This document shows, in pieces, positions 49,478-62,269 of a DNA stretch of 64,000 bases (position 1 is its first letter; every line of letters starts with the position of its first letter). Made by a program: the position numbers and the translations under genes. This DNA is from Plasmopara viticola (lineage: Eukaryota > Oomycota > Peronosporomycetes > Peronosporales > Peronosporaceae). The notes under the pieces are model-generated. The model saw nothing but the letters and a program-made list of their open reading frames with translations, did no database searches and was not told the origin of the DNA. The stretch covers positions 310,001 to 374,000 of the forward strand of contig MBPM02000061.1 in the NCBI GenBank assembly GCA_001695595.3, given 5' to 3'.

Positions 49478-50425
49478 TAAGACACCCCCTCAATCCGAAC
49501 ACGCAAGTATGCCGAGCGCTGCCATCAAGTCCTTGTGGCGCGGTCCTGGTAATCGCTACGTCATGATGTCCACCAGCATGATTGCAGTCTTGCAGTACTT
49601 CAACTTGACTTTTCTGCACTTGACCTCATCACGAATGTGGTGATACTTGATGTCAATGCGCTTGGTACAACCATAATTCACCGGGTTCTTCGTCATTTTG
49701 ACACACGACTGGTTGTCTTTCATGATCTTGAGCTCGGGCTCCGACTTGTCCATCGCTGCGGCTAAGGTCTCGCAGAGTAGACGATGAACTTACTTGCCCT
49801 CTTAAATCGCAAGACTTAGCGCGATCTACTCCGCTTCGCTATTAGACGGCGACACTGTTGACTTCCCAGCTCACAGGAGCACCCATCGGCATAAACACAT
49901 AGCCCGGAGTCGACTTGCGGTCAGCGTGATCTCCGGCCCAGTCTGCGTCGAAATACTCAAGAAGGTCCGCCTTGTTGCTGAGCTCGAAGCAAAGACCGTG
50001 TGACTTGGCTCCTTGCAGGAAGCGTAGAATGCGCTTGACTGCAATCCAGTGCTCAATTTGTGGATTTTCCATAAAATGCAAAACGTAGTCAACAGCAAAA
50101 GCAATGTCTGGACTTTTTGCGGTCGTCAAGTGCATGAGAGCACCCACTACTTCACCAAATTAAGCGTTGATCCTTCGATGCTGCATCGCTCAAAACAAGT
50201 CTGAGTTCATTTCTGTCAGACTCATCACAGCCTTGCAGTCGTTCATGTCTTAACGCTTGAGAATGTCATCCCCGTAGCGTCGCTGGCACAGTGTTAGGCT
50301 GCCGCCACCAACTAAATACCCAGAATCAACGAATACTTGCCGCTGCCCGTCATCTCGAAGCGCATCTTTGAGTCAATCGTAGTACGCACGATCAACTCAT
50401 TCGATTTACCGGTAACTAGCACATC
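49478..50425 (-). mobile_element. Ty1/copia reverse transcriptase C-part and RNase H fragment
   Basis: On the minus strand the order is F-E-M-T-G-S-G, A-L-M-H-L-T-T-A-K-S-P-D-I-A-F-A, A-V-K-R-I-L-R-F-L-Q-G, F-D-A-D-W-A-G-D-H-A-D-R-K-S-T-P-G-Y-V-F, and the tail D-I-K-Y-H-H-I-R-D-E-V and L-V-D-I-M-T. This is the normal end of a copia polyprotein. Several frames are needed. About 10 bases of LTR start follow the purine-rich tract before the junction at 49477. Confidence 0.85.
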
Positions 50426-50429
50426 AGAG

Positions 50430-50506
50430 TTATGGGTTTCCGGTATAATCACGTTATGTAGAATAAGTAATAACGAGAAGTGGAAGTATAAGTCCCAATA
50501 CACCCT
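50430..50506 (+). mobile_element. LTR fragment (family 1) between two copia pol fragments
   Basis: TTATGGGTTTCCGGTA is followed by TAATCACGTTATGTAGAATAAG and AAGTATAAGTCCCA, matching both ends of the first half of the LTR at 60277 but lacking about 85 inner bases. It separates the RNase H piece on its right from the next pol piece on its left, both minus strand. Confidence 0.65.
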
Positions 50507-53500
50507 CCATATATCATGAACGCATAGCCAATTGTATCTCGTCGTGTTTCCACATTGCCTGCCCAATCTGTATCTGAATAGCCTCGAAGTCCTTCTTGAT
50601 CTTGGTACCGAAACTTGATGCCATGCGTCTTTGTTTCTTGCTCGTCCTTTAAAGTGCCTGCCAGTGAGTTAGACATGGGTCTGAAGCGATATAGCTACTG
50701 TGGCTGCTAATACATGAGGCACCCGACTGCATTTCGATATGGGACTGTTGTCATGGTCACTTCATGGCAACACCCTCCTTCGCACATATAATTAGTCAAT
50801 TTGAGTCCTGGGTCTTGAGGCGTCGTAAAGGGATTACTCTTTCCCATGCCAATTTTTCTCAAGATGTCACTCACAAATTTAATGCGACGAATAGACAAGT
50901 TGCCACCTAAAGTGTCTTGATCAATTGCCATGCCTAAAGAGAGCTTGAGTTGACCGAGATCCGTCATCTCGATTTGCTCGCTGAGTGCCTTCTTAGTCAT
51001 CTTCATTAGCTTGCCATTGTTACATGCAAGTACCAGGTCATCAACGTAAAGTGCCATAAGGAACAATTTATGGCTAGCCTAGTTGACGTAAATAGAATGG
51101 TCTGCATCACACTTCGTGAGCTTTGTTTCCACCATGAACGTGGCAATTGTCCGATTCCACTTTCTTGGTGACTGCTTCAAGCCAGAGAGAGAGCGCATCA
51201 GCTGGCAGATGTAGTTTAGGTTTTCAAGGTCGACGTATTGGTCCAGTTGTACCATGTAAATATCCTCGTCCGGGGTGCCGTTAAAGAAGGCTGTCTTGGC
51301 GATGCAACATCAAATTGTACTCGGTCGACAGACCTATTAGACTCCCGATCGAGACAAAGTTGGCCACCAATGCAAATGTCTCCGAGAAGTCGACACCATG
51401 CTTCTGAGAAAAGCCTTTGGCCACGAGTCGTGCCTCGAACCGCTTAATCTCTCCGGCTTGATTTTTCTTGGCAGGAAGGAGGTGTGTGACTATGAATTGA
51501 GTTCATTTCTTACTTCAGAGTCACTCGCCTCTTTCCATTCGGCCGCGTTGCTGGATTCCATCACCGATTTGTAAGTTGTCGGCATTTCTTTCACCGAATC
51601 TACATTAAAGGCTGCTACAAAACCTTGGATCGTCGCATACATTTCATTCAGCGATTGGTAACGACCTGGTCTGTTTGCTGTTGAGATTTGCGCTGCTTTT
51701 TCAGGCAATCGATTGCGCTGGTGTCGTTTGCTACCAAGCTCTGAATTAAAATTTACGATAGGCTGAGTGCCTGAGGGTTGTTTTCTTATGATCTCCATGT
51801 TCTGGTCTTACATAGTTTCTTCATTACTTGACAAGTCACAATCAGCTTCTTCGGTATCTTCGAATACAGCTTCTCCTGACTTGGTTCGTGGTATCCCGTC
51901 GTCAAAGATATATTTTGTAAATCGTGCGCAGAATGCAACTGGCAGCAACTTCTTCAAACCTGTACGCTTTTCCATGCTCTGGAAATCCAAGAATCCGACA
52001 GCGAGCTGATCGAGCATCAAACTTGGGTCGTTTCTCCTTCGAAGTTGAGACGTACGCATGGCAGCCGAGCACTTTTAGGTTTGCTAACCAAGGCTTCCTT
52101 TTAGTCTACACTCGGAACGGTTACACATCATGATCAACGACTTGTGTAGGGCGTCGGTTGCAAAGGATCGCAGCCGTCAAAAACTGCTTCACCCCAAAAC
52201 ACCTTTGGCAGGCCAGCGAGCACCAGTATGCATTGAAGCAAACTTAGCAAATGTACGATTCATGCGCTCTGCATCTCCATTTGGTTTTGGCGTGTATAGT
52301 GGCGTACAATGCCACGTTATGCACAAAACTTCGCCATTGCTCCAGAGTTGTACTCGCCATCGTTATCACAACGAAGTGATTAAACGCGCATATTAGTCCA
52401 GCGCAACACAAGCAGCAAAAATGTCTGCAATCTCAGACTTGTTCCGTAGCAAGTAAAATCACAGTTATGCAACTTCACGTCAATAAAAGTGACGAAAAAG
52501 CGCTTGCCACTAAATTCTGCCGTGTGCATAGGTCCACACACATTGCTGTGAATGACTTCAAGAACGTCAAGAGCTTTCGTAGCCCGATTCGGAGACATCT
52601 TCATAAAGCTTACCCGCGTCTGTTTGCCTAGATCGCACCCTTTCCACAGCTCCCAGATTAAAACATGCTCCACAATTTTTGCAACACTAGTGGAAAGACC
52701 ACCGTAACCAATGTGACCTAGTCAAAGGTGTCGGAGATACGAAGTGGCGTCACCATGGCATCCCAACGAATTGGTCATATCGACCTCGTCCACAAAGTTG
52801 GCTTTAAATAGCCCTATTCCTTCGTGGGCGCCCAGATTTCAGCGAAGCCTTTTGCTTCCGCAAAGCCGCCATTTTGCTCAAAAACAATTGGACAGACATC
52901 TTTTGTAAGATTTTAACGGAGAACAAGTTGCGCGAAAGTCTCGGGGTGTGCCATACCGACTTTAAACACCTTCCTCTATTCCGCGGGGCGTTGCCATCGA
53001 CATAACAATATCACCCATTCCCACAGCATTAACTACGCCGTCATCCGCGAGGTGCACGTCGACTGGGTTGATTTTCTTGCAGTCTCTCATATACTTATTC
53101 GAACAGTCATGTGCTGCGTGACACCCGAGTCAACTAACCACCACTGCTCGGCTTGGCGAAATATGCAGCTTCGCCAACCGAGAAAAGAAAGTCGCCAGAG
53201 TATTTTTCGTTACTCTGCGCAACACTCGCACGTTGCGGTCGCTGGCACTCCGCATTTTCACGGATTCGAGCTGGGCACTTGGCAATCCAATGCCCATCTC
53301 TCCACATTAATTACAGGTACTGCTAGCCTTCACTGAGGCTTGGCGTCCTTTGCATCGTTTATTGTCTGTCATCGCGAACGCTTCCCCTTGGTCGTACACG
53401 GATCCGTCGACGCCGCCACCTTGCTCTTTGCGCTTTAAATCTTTGCGCAGCAGCCGTGACGTGACGAGCTTCTGCGACAAAGCATCGGCTCTTGATTCTA

Positions 53501-54028
53501 GCGCCGTGATCAAAAGCGTGTACGACTCGCTGCGACTTGCCAAAAGCGTGATCATCAGAGCACCCACAGCGTCGAGCTGCTCCGCCAGCATCTTGATCTT
53601 GCTTATGTGCGCGAGCACATCTATCCTTTATCCATCCTGGCCGTGAAGAAGCGATGACTTAGAAAGAGCTTATTTGCAAGGCTCTTCTTCTCGAAGTGTT
53701 CCTCAAGCTGCGGTCATGCATCGTGGGCCCCACTCGCCGAACATATCAACGGTAACTGGTAATCCTCCATCGAAAGACAGATGATCGCGAGTGCCTTCCT
53801 CGACTTGTGCTTGAACGTGTTTAAGTCCAGCGCAGTAGTCAGGTGTTTCAGCTTGATCACCCCGCTCACCACTTCCGTCAAGCCACGCTCCTCCAGCACC
53901 ATCTGAACCTTGAACTTCCACGCGTGAAAGTTTGTTCCATCAAATTTTTAGATGCGATTTGTGGTGACGTCATCCATGGCAAGGACGAAGTCGGTGTCGG
54001 AGTCTGAAAAGACGAAGCTTGGGCTCAT
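50507..54028 (-). mobile_element. Ty1/copia element, near full gag-pol, degenerate (family 2)
   Basis: Gag starts at the ATG at 54028 (M-S-P-S-F) and soon meets an in-frame stop. Then come V-L-E-E-R-G-L-T-E-V-V-S-G and the UBN2-type gag body to 53307. A CCHC-like knuckle (C-G-E-M-G-H-W-I-A-K-C) lies near 53260-53300 with its first Cys in another frame, and a protease remnant (V-D-S-G-V-T-Q) near 53140. Integrase (V-C-G-P-M-H-T-A-E-F-S-G-K-R-F-F) lies at 52380-52690, the linker with A-A-E-W-K-E-A near 51550, and reverse transcriptase with A-L-Y-V-D-D near 51045, then D-T-D-W-A-G-N-V-E-T-R-R near 50570. Many stops and frameshifts, so inactive. The C-terminus is cut off by the LTR fragment at 50506. 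Confidence 0.88.
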
Positions 54029-54312
54029 AACTTGAAGAAGGTCAAGTGTGCACTAGTTGGTAAAATGCAAAGTAAATATATCTATTGGGTTCTTAGTTCG
54101 CAACTACTTGCTACCTCTAAGCCAATTATTTATCTAAGCCGATCACGACGACTTACTATCCGGGCGCAATCATCTTCAAAGCAGTCATCTTTAGTGCGCC
54201 TGTCCACGCGCCTTTCCATGACACCAGTGTTGCTTGGTCGCATCGTTGACCGGTATTAGTATCGGTAGATTACCAGTACATTACTGCTAGTCGAGGCGTC
54301 GTGTCTTCAACA
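54029..54312 (-). mobile_element. Probable 5' LTR/leader of the preceding copia element (family 2)
   Basis: On the minus strand it starts TGTTGAAGACACG at 54312, the usual TGTTG start of copia LTRs. It shares blocks with 55231-55415 (GG-GTCATG-AAAG and GGCGCACT-AGATG) and with the sequence before 63710 (CTTAGAGGTAGCAA). The exact LTR end is not clear. Confidence 0.6.
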
Positions 54313-54369
54313 CTCCCACTCGACTCGTCAGCACTTAACGACTTGACTCTCAACTTGTTTCGAAGGTTT

Positions 54370-54570
54370 CAAAAAAGGACAGCAGCATTTGGCATGGTCG
54401 TAATGTCAGCAAGCATCTCGTGTTTCGTACAATACTGGAGAACAACTTGACCGTCTTCTACTTTTTCACGCACGAAAGGGTAGCGGATGTCGATTGCTTG
54501 GTGCACTTGTGAAATTCAGGGTCTTTGACCAATGCGATTGAACCTTGATTGTCCTCATCGATCATTACCG
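54370..54570 (-). mobile_element. Ty1/copia RNase H C-terminal fragment
   Basis: The minus strand reads D-E-D-N-Q-G-S-I-A-L-V-K-D-P-E-F-H-K-C-T-K, then after a frameshift L-A-D-I and M-P-N-A-A. This is the copia D-N-x-x-A-I-x-L ... H-I-D-I-R-Y-H ... D-I-x-T-K ending. It belongs to an element different from both neighbours. Confidence 0.7.
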
Positions 54571-54619
54571 CTTCTTTTTTCACGACTATCCATATTTACA
54601 AAGCATCATCATGAGCCAT

Positions 54620-55222
54620 ACTGCCTCTTGTGTTGCTTCCGAAAGCGTGTTGTATATGTATCACGATTCATGGAGAACCCACTCGGTTGCTATCAAGAGA
54701 ATTTTTCGCTAACTTTTAAGGAAGCAAGGCACACAGTATCTCATTTAAGCCAAGGGGTAAAGTAAACTTTCGTAAATAATCGGATGCAGACTGGACTGGC
54801 AATTATGCTGACCGTACGTCAACTTTTGGCTTACATTTCTTTTGCTGTGAGTAGGGGAAGCAAGAGACAATCTACTAGCGAAGCCGAATACACCGCACTC
54901 AGTCTGGCGATACAAGAAGGCAAGTGGGTGTATCGCCTTCTTTGTGAGATTTTTATTGCAACTGGTAAAGGAAGACCGGATCTGAAGATACTGAAGATAA
55001 TCAATCATGTATCAGAATGACAAAGATTTCGGTCAACTATGGTTGCGTTAAGCACATTGACATCACGTATGATCACATCAGTGACAATGTAAAGCGAGGT
55101 GAAGTCAAGCTTAAACATTGCGAGACTTCGGCAATGCTGGCGGACATCATGACAAAAGCACTTTCAAGACCACGTCATACTGACCTTATGGCTGCTCTCG
55201 GAGCTCACGCATGCTCGTATTA
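54620..55222 (+). mobile_element. Ty1/copia RNase H and C-terminus fragment
   Basis: The plus strand reads S-K-R-Q-S-T-S-E-A-E-Y-T-A-L-S-L-A (RNase H), W-V-Y-R-L-L-C-E-I, then V-K-H-I-D-I-T-Y-D-H-I-S-D-N-V and A-D-I-M-T-K-A-L-S-R-P-R-H, stopping near 55222 before a purine-rich tract. A stop and frameshifts lie upstream. Confidence 0.85.
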
Positions 55223-55230
55223 AGGGAAAG

Positions 55231-55415
55231 TATTGGAAGTTACCAGTTACCTCGGTTTGTACCGGTTTTTTAGGCTATCCAATACGAGTGGCTGTCCGAC
55301 GGTTAAAACAAACACCTATGGCGTCATGAAAAGACACATGGATTGGCGCACTCGAGATGGTTGCATCCGGATGTGACAATGATTGCACCCGATTGGAAAG
55401 TCCTTCTGATTGGCC
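55231..55415 (+). mobile_element. LTR-like sequence, family 2
   Basis: It starts just after the purine tract (GGGAAAG) with TATTGGAAGTTACCAG, a decayed TGTTG start, and is shared in part with 54029-54312 on the other strand. It is followed by gag of the next plus-strand element. Confidence 0.55.
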
Positions 55416-55454
55416 GCCTTTGCAATGGACATCTCTGCTTCCAGTCAAATCAAC

Positions 55455-58400
55455 AATTTCGATGGAGCCATCACACATGGAACTTCAAGATGCAGATGGT
55501 TCTCGAGGAATGCAATCCGTTGGAGGTAGTTTCCGGAGAAGTCAAGCTTGAGCACTGTTTCACCACGCTGAACCAAGCCGCATTTAGGAGAAAGTCACGC
55601 AAGGTCATGGCGATCATCCATCTTGCGATGGAAGAATTGCAACTGCCTCTGGTCCGGTCAGCTGATGTTGCGCACAATGCATGGTCGCGTCTGACGTTGC
55701 ATTTCGAGAAGAGGAGTTTGGCCAACAAGCTTATTCTTTGTCGACGCTTCTTCACGTTAATGATGAGTGAAGGCGATGATGTGCTCGGGCACTTTTTTAC
55801 GATCAAGACACTGGCAAAACAGCTCGATGCGGTAAGCGCTCCGGTCAGCGAAGACGACGTGGTGATCACGCTTCTGGCGAGTTTTAACGACTCGTTTGCG
55901 TTCCTAAACACGACATTGGAGTCTCGATCCGATTCGGTAACGTAGGAGCTCGTAACGCCTCGACTACTTCACGAGGACATGAGGAGCAAGGTGTGACGTC
56001 GATGAAGCGACGCACAAGCAAGGCCAAGTGGTTGTATCAAGCAAATACGGACGGCATGAGGGTAATCAACCGCCGATAAAGGCTAGCAGCGCCTGTCATT
56101 ACTGCGGTGAATGCGGGCATTGGATCGCCAAGTGTCCTGTAAGGATTCGTGGAAACGCGGAGCGGCAGCGACCGCAGCGTGCAAACATCGCGCAGCTTGA
56201 GAAAAGACGCTGGCAATTTTCCCTTTTCGGCGGGCAGAGACACGAGCGCCGCCCAGGACAGCTGCGTGTGGCTGGTTGACTTGGGTGCAACGCAGCGCAG
56301 GACGTACTCCAAAGAGTACATGAAGAACTACAAGGTTATTCCCCAGAAAATGTGCATCTTGCTGATGACGGTGTCGTTCAAGCAATTAGTACGAATGACA
56401 TTGTCATGACCATGTCAATTTTGCGTGGGACAAAGAAAGATTTTCCTACGAAGGTGGGGCGATTCCCCAAGCTTTCGCGCAATTTGTTTTCTGTCGGCCG
56501 CGTTACTTAGGATATCAGCCCGGTGACGTTTGAGAGCGACGCATGCTACGCGCAAGTATAGGGCTTTCGTTGGGAAGCTGGAGGGCTGTATCAGTTGTGT
56601 ACAAGGCCAGCTATAACACACAAGGCCAATGTGATAAGTTCGTCGGGATGCCATAGGAAGACCACTTCATACCTCTTGCACCTTTGACTCGGTCACATTG
56701 GCCATGCTGGTCTAGATTCCATTATTAAGAAGGGCTATAGCACAGAGATCAACTTGACCTCGGTGAGCCAGTGGGAAATCTGCAACGGTAGCGCGCTCGG
56801 TAAATAGACAAGGGTGATTTTACGAGGTCATCCCCAAGCCGCGCCAAAGAAGTGCTAGAAGTCATAACAGTGACGTTAATGTGCCGATGCAAACACCAAC
56901 TTTCGGTGGCAAGCGCTACTTCGTCATGTTTATTGACGATAGCTTTATAATGATTTTTTGCGTCGTTTTTCTTAATCTGAGGTGGCCGACAAGTTTGTCA
57001 AATTTGTTGCATTGGCCGAGACACAGACAAACAAGCGTGTCAAGACACTTTGATGCGACAATGGTGACGAATGTACTCCTGGTGCAATGCTTAGATTCTT
57101 TGCGAGACGTGGCATCATTCAAAAGTTTACGCCCCCGTACACCTCTCAGCTGAATGGGGTTGCTGATCAGATGAACCGTACATTCGTGGAATGCGCTCGC
57201 TGCATGATGGAGCATGATGACTTATCCATCATGCAGTAATGACGGCCACATTTCTCCGGATCGATGTCCAACACGTGCTGTCAACACGACATGTCGCCGC
57301 ATCAAGATTGGAATGGCAAGAAGCCATAGAGAGCGGACCTCAAGGTATTTGCATGCCACGCGTACGTTTGATTTCCGAAAGAGAAGCTGTCCAAAGTGGA
57401 CGCTCGATCGGTAATCGGCGAATCAATTTCAATAGGTGGCTAGCGGTCGTTTGTTGGTCAGCCGCGATGCACAAATTATGGAGGATGTCTTTGGTGGTGA
57501 AATACAAAAAGTTAAACTGACGTTTAAGGCAATGGTGATGATTCTACGCAGTCCGATGAAAACAAATACGAAAACGTAGAGCGACTGAAGACGATTGGTT
57601 CGAGCTAGGCAGCAAGCGGTATCAACGAACTGTCGCTAGAGCAATCTGCTGATAGTCCACGACCCAAGCGCTTCAGCTGGCACCAGTCGCTGGATGAGAT
57701 GTCTACAACGGCACAAGACGTTAAGGCTGCTTTCGGCGTTGATTCAATGAAAGAATTGCCGACCACGTTCAAGTCGGCGATGGGATCTAGCGACGCAACC
57801 AAATGAAAAGAAGCCTGCAAATTGACGCCACTGTCTTAAGGACGTAAGCCGATTGACAGTAGATGAGTGTTTGGAGTCAAGGAAAATCAAGCTGGCGAAA
57901 TCAAGGGGTACTAGGTACGCGTGGTGGCAAATGCTTTTCACAAAAGCATGACATTGACTACGAGGAGACCTTCGCGCCCATCGCCGAGATTACTTCGATC
58001 AGGATTTTGCTCAGTTTGGCGACCAAATAGTCCATTGAATGGATGTGTAAGCGGCTTTTACCAATGATTTGCTTGACGAGGTAATCTACATGGTGCAACC
58101 AAATGGATCAGCTACGACACTACCCAAATTATGTGTGCAAGCCTCAACGATCATTGTATAGACTTAAGCAGTCACTTCGAGTACAAAACAAGACAATCGA
58201 CGATTTCGTGCTTGGACTGGACTTTTAGGAGTGCGAGTAGGACCACTGCGTTCAAATGAAGCGTGGCAGTCAAGTCTTTACATCGACGACTTGAACCTCG
58301 CAATCAGCTCAGCGAACGATTTGAGACGACCGGCTTGGAAAAGCTCAACTTTTTTTAGAAAATAGAAATCATGCACGACACCACAAGCGGGACAGTTACA

Positions 58401-58890
58401 AAGTACAGACCAAGATTACGAACGACATCCTGCAGAAGTTCAAGATGGACAACAGCAAGTCCGTACGGTCGCCACAAGATCCAGGTCCAAGTCAATGCGT
58501 GGAGGTGGTTAAAGCACGATGTGACAATGGCGGGTGTGCAGTACCGAATCGCTGTGGGCTGCCTTATGTATCTTATGGTTGGCACGCGTCCGGACCTTGC
58601 AGCAGCAGTGAAAGTGCTTAGCCAGTTTGCTGCGAACCCGGCCCGACACATGAGCAAGCTTTCAAGAGAGTATTTCGCTATGTCCGAGGCTCAAAGACGC
58701 ACGGCATCGAGTTTCGAGCAAGCTAGGATGAAGGTCTTCAAAAATACCTGGTTGTGGACTGGGCCGAAGATACCGGATCAAGACGAAGAACAAGTGGCTA
58801 CGTATTCATGATGAACGGTGGGTGCGTCAGCTAGAAGAGCAAGAAACAGCGAACAGTGGCGCAACCATTGACAGAGGCTGGGTACATGGG
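55455..58890 (+). mobile_element. Ty1/copia element, near full gag-pol, degenerate (family 2)
   Basis: Gag runs from N-N-F-D-G-A near 55455 through V-L-E-E-C-N-P-L-E-V-V-S-G to about 55945. The CCHC knuckle C-H-Y-C-G-E-C-G-H-W-I-A-K-C is intact near 56095, and the protease remnant is V-W-L-V-D-L-G-A-T near 56265 (Leu where Ser is expected). Pre-integrase L-G-H-I-G-H-A-G-L is near 56690. Integrase P-T-F-G-G-K-R-Y-F is near 56895 and Y-T-S-Q-L-N-G-V-A-D near 57140. Reverse transcriptase pieces run from 57900 (D-Y-E-E-T-F-A-P-I-A) to 58640 (Y-R-I-A-V-G-C-L-M-Y-L), and RNase H start G-Y-V-F-M-M-N-G-G ends near 58890. Many stops and shifts. Gag is like that of 53307-54028, so same family, opposite strand. 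Confidence 0.88.
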
Positions 58891-60276
58891 TAATGTATTG
58901 ATGTGTCGCACTAATAAAATGCATCAGAGCACCCACAGCTTCACGAAAGCGAACATCAACCTTTGTTTTTGCAGCCCTTGATACGAGTCGTAAGCTCAAG
59001 TCTGTCGGACTCATTACTGTCTTGCAGTCACACAAGACGGATCGTTTAAGTATGTCGTCGACATAGCGTATCTGGCATAGTGTGACACTGCCGTCGGTGT
59101 TAGTCACAATTTCGATACCCAAACAAAAGCACACTTTCCACTGTCTGTCATTTCGAAGCGTGACTTAAGACTGCCTTTTGTTTTCGCAACAAGCTCATCT
59201 GAGCTGTGATGAGTACATCGTCCACGTAAACCAGCAGCCATATGAAGTAACTGCCGACATTCTTAATATAGAGGCACCAATCGGAAGCAGATATACAAAA
59301 CCCAATTGAGCATACAAACTCATCGAAGGTCTCATTTCAAACCCTTCATGCTTATTTTCGTCCGATAATAAAATTACCTTCGAGCTCTATTCCTTTTATT
59401 ACCACACATAAACAACTTCTTTCATGACACCGTAAAGAATGCCGTGACGACATCAAGCTGGTTCATCCAAAATTCTTAGTCAAGCTGATCACCATACGCA
59501 ATGTGACATACTTGACACTAGACGAGAACGCCTCCGTGCAGTCAATGCCGTATTGCTGCTCGAAAACTTTTGCGACGAAACGCGCCTTGAATCTTTCAAT
59601 CGATCTGTCGGCTTTACGCTTTGTCTAGAATATACTTGGTTCCAATAGCGTGTTGTCCTGGTGAGAGTTTGGCAGATCGAAATACATTGCGCATTTTCAT
59701 AGTCCAGTTCTGCACGAACCGCTTTACGCCAATGTACTGAATCCGGTCCGCTGACTGCAGCTTGATAGCTCGCTGTCTTAGAAAAACGGTTGCTTCGACT
59801 GCATTAGCGCTTGCGTGCCAAAAGTCGTGTGGCCCTTAACTATCATTCGTCGCGCTCTTTTTTTTTCGCTTTTCTGATCGTTGTTTATGTACTCGACCAA
59901 TCTGTGTTCGGCTCGTCGCTCGTCAAGACTCTCAGGCGCACTTGTTTTACCAAGCTCATCTTCATGATATTCGTTGCGCGAAAATGCTGAATAATGGTTT
60001 GTGTCGCTTGCGGTTGAGCAATTCTTGCGCTTTTCTGACAGCTTAAAATTCATCTAATGCGCTGGACTACTGTCATCAATGGTAAGCAAGTCAAGACTAA
60101 TGTCATTGTCATCACTCTCAGGAGTTGTCAACCTCGTAAATGCAAAGCCAAGATTTGATTTATCAAAACTGACGTCGCGGATAATACCAATTTGTCCTGC
60201 CTCAATTACAGAAGCTCGATACGCCTCCGATGTTCTTAATAGCCCATAAATATCCCGGCACGATCTTTCGGGTTCG
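58891..60276 (-). mobile_element. Ty1/copia pol fragment (integrase tail to reverse transcriptase)
   Basis: On the minus strand S-E-A-Y-R-A and R-D-V-S-F-D-K-S lie near 60200, the usual end of copia integrase. The reverse transcriptase opening follows near 59700 (A-I-G-T-K-Y and similar, broken), then C-L-G-I-E-I-V-T-N-T-D-G-S-V-T-L-C-Q and R-Y-V-D-D-I-L-K-R at 59040-59130, and R-E-A-V-G-A-L-M-H-F near 58930. It is truncated at both ends by plus-strand elements. Confidence 0.8.
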
Positions 60277-60529
60277 CTTTTTAGGGGTTTCCGGTAATAT
60301 ACACAACCTAACCCGGTCCAATCCAAACCGCGGTTCAACATAGTTCTAACTTTTGAGGGTTCAAAGTAATCACGTTATGTAAAATGAGGGATTACAAGAA
60401 TTAGAAGTGTAAGTCCCATTAAACAATCACTTCCACAAAATTCTTCTTCTGCTTGAGTGTCTCCGCTTCAATTCTCCTCCGTGCAAACTCTTTGCTACTA
60501 CTTCTTCGACTTTATCAGATATTTCAACA
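60277..60529 (+). mobile_element. 5' LTR, family 1, about 253 bp
   Basis: It runs from TTTTTAGGGGTTTCCGGTAA to TTTCAACA, a decayed TGTTA...CAACA. It matches the 257-bp LTR at 62270-62526 on the other strand block by block (CCGGTCCAAT, CGCGG-TCAACATA, GTATG/GTTATGTA-AATGAG, AGAAGTGTAAGTC, TCTTTGCTA). Gag starts 17 bases later, so this is the 5' LTR of the next element. Confidence 0.8.
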
Positions 60530-60545
60530 ACTGTTGACGACTGCG

Positions 60546-62269
60546 AGGAAGTGTGGGTTGCATGGGCGCGTATTAAGACGCTGTATGGTGGATCTTGTAA
60601 GACTGGTCGCATCTACTTGGAGCGACAACTTTTCAGCATGGAGATGTCCGAAGGCGACAGTGTATTGCAACATCGCAATAGAGTTCTCGATATCGACGCA
60701 AAGCTTTCCAGCACCGGCGCGCAGGTGGAGGACGAAGACGTGGCACTCTGCCTTTTGTGTAGTCTACCCGAGAGCTACGTGAATGTCGTGCTCGACTCGG
60801 AGATCAGCAATGCAGATCTGAGGACTCAGGATGTGATTAAAGTGCTAACAATAAGCGGCAAGGGTCATAAACTACGGCAGCTAAGACCAAGGAGGCGGAA
60901 AAGGCGATCAGCACAGAGCGAGAATATTGCCAGTGCGCATGTTGCAAAAGGTTGAAGCACTCGGCGGAGCGGTGCTGGATCAAGCAGAAGGATGAGAATC
61001 AAGTTGCTCGACGGGCGGCCACGCTCGTGGACGCACAGCAAACAATGCTCACTATCGACCCAGCGATCAATACGACTACGACCGTGTTGCGTTTGCGGTC
61101 TTGCTGAAATGCGAAGTTTCAAGGATGAAGAATATGCCTAGAACGTGCGTAATCGACAGTGGTACAACACATGATACATGCAACAAAAAGGAGAGATTTG
61201 TAAGGCTCGTTGAGCACAACTTTGGCGAATTCTCTGTCGTTGACGGTAACAAAATTGCAATCAAGGGTGTTGGAACCATCATTGAACGCGTGATTTTGCT
61301 TGATGGTAACTAATCGGACATCGAAATTAAGGACGTATCATTCGTGCCAGCGATGAACAAGAAATTGCTTTCAGTGCCATAGATCAACAAAAGCGGCAAG
61401 TTTCAGGTGGTGTTTGACGGCCCGCGCACGAACATTGCGTACAAAATCTCACACCGAGTTGTGGCCACAGCAAACCTTGTGGACGGTCTCAATTGGCTCC
61501 GTACTCCTCAATATTCAGCAAATTTAGCGGTGCCAGAACGCAACACTTATCCGCATGCCAACTTGGGTCACGTTTCAGTTGACGTGCTGCGCAAGATGGT
61601 CAACAGCGGAACACAAATGTGCCACTAGGTTCAAGTGATGAAGACATGTGCCAAAAATGTCAACAAGGAGAAATGGTGCAAAAAATATTTCACAGCAATC
61701 AAGACAAGCGTTAGTATGATGCTTTTGAGCTAATTCACTTTGACGTTTGTAGTCCTATGGAACAAGACTCTTTAAGTGGAAGCAGATACTTGCTTCTCAT
61801 TGTCAACGAAGCCACCGGATCCTCGAAAGGCTTTTGCTTGAGTGCCAAGCCCGAGTCCGAAGAATATCTCAAAAGCTACATCCTCAAGGTTCCATCACAA
61901 TTCGGCAAGCAGGCCAAGTTTGTACGACACGATGGAGCGCGTGAGTTCGCAACAAATTCACTTAAAATATTCTTTAGAGATCAAGATATCAAGCAGCAAG
62001 TCGCGGTGCCTTCGCGCATCAAAAAAATGGTATAGATGAGCGCGCGGTCGGAACTTTAATTACCATTGGCCGCTTTTTCTGCACTATGCTAAATTGGACA
62101 AGTGCTTTTTGTTTGAAGCGGCAATGAAAGCAATTAACATCAAGAATCGACTTTCTTCACCCAAGATTGCTAGCAGAACCCTGTTTGAAAAAGTGTACGA
62201 TGCATAGCCAAGTTATAAGCACCTGCATGTTTTTGGCTGCCGGACATTTTCTCTCACACCAAGAGGAAA
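60546..62269 (+). mobile_element. Ty1/copia gag to integrase, 3' truncated (family 1)
   Basis: Gag frame 60551-60955 has [10 protein letters not shown] and [11 protein letters not shown], and is only lightly damaged. A canonical knuckle [14 protein letters not shown] follows in the next frame near 60935. The protease C-V-I-D-S-G-T-T-H-D at about 61145 is intact. Pre-integrase N-L-G-H-V-S-V-D-V-L is near 61560. Integrase lies at 61757-62035 with V-R-H-D-G-A-R-E-F-A-T-N, then broken H-L-H-V-F-G-C-R-T-F near 62220. It stops at the LTR edge at 62270. This is the least decayed copia copy here. Confidence 0.88.
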
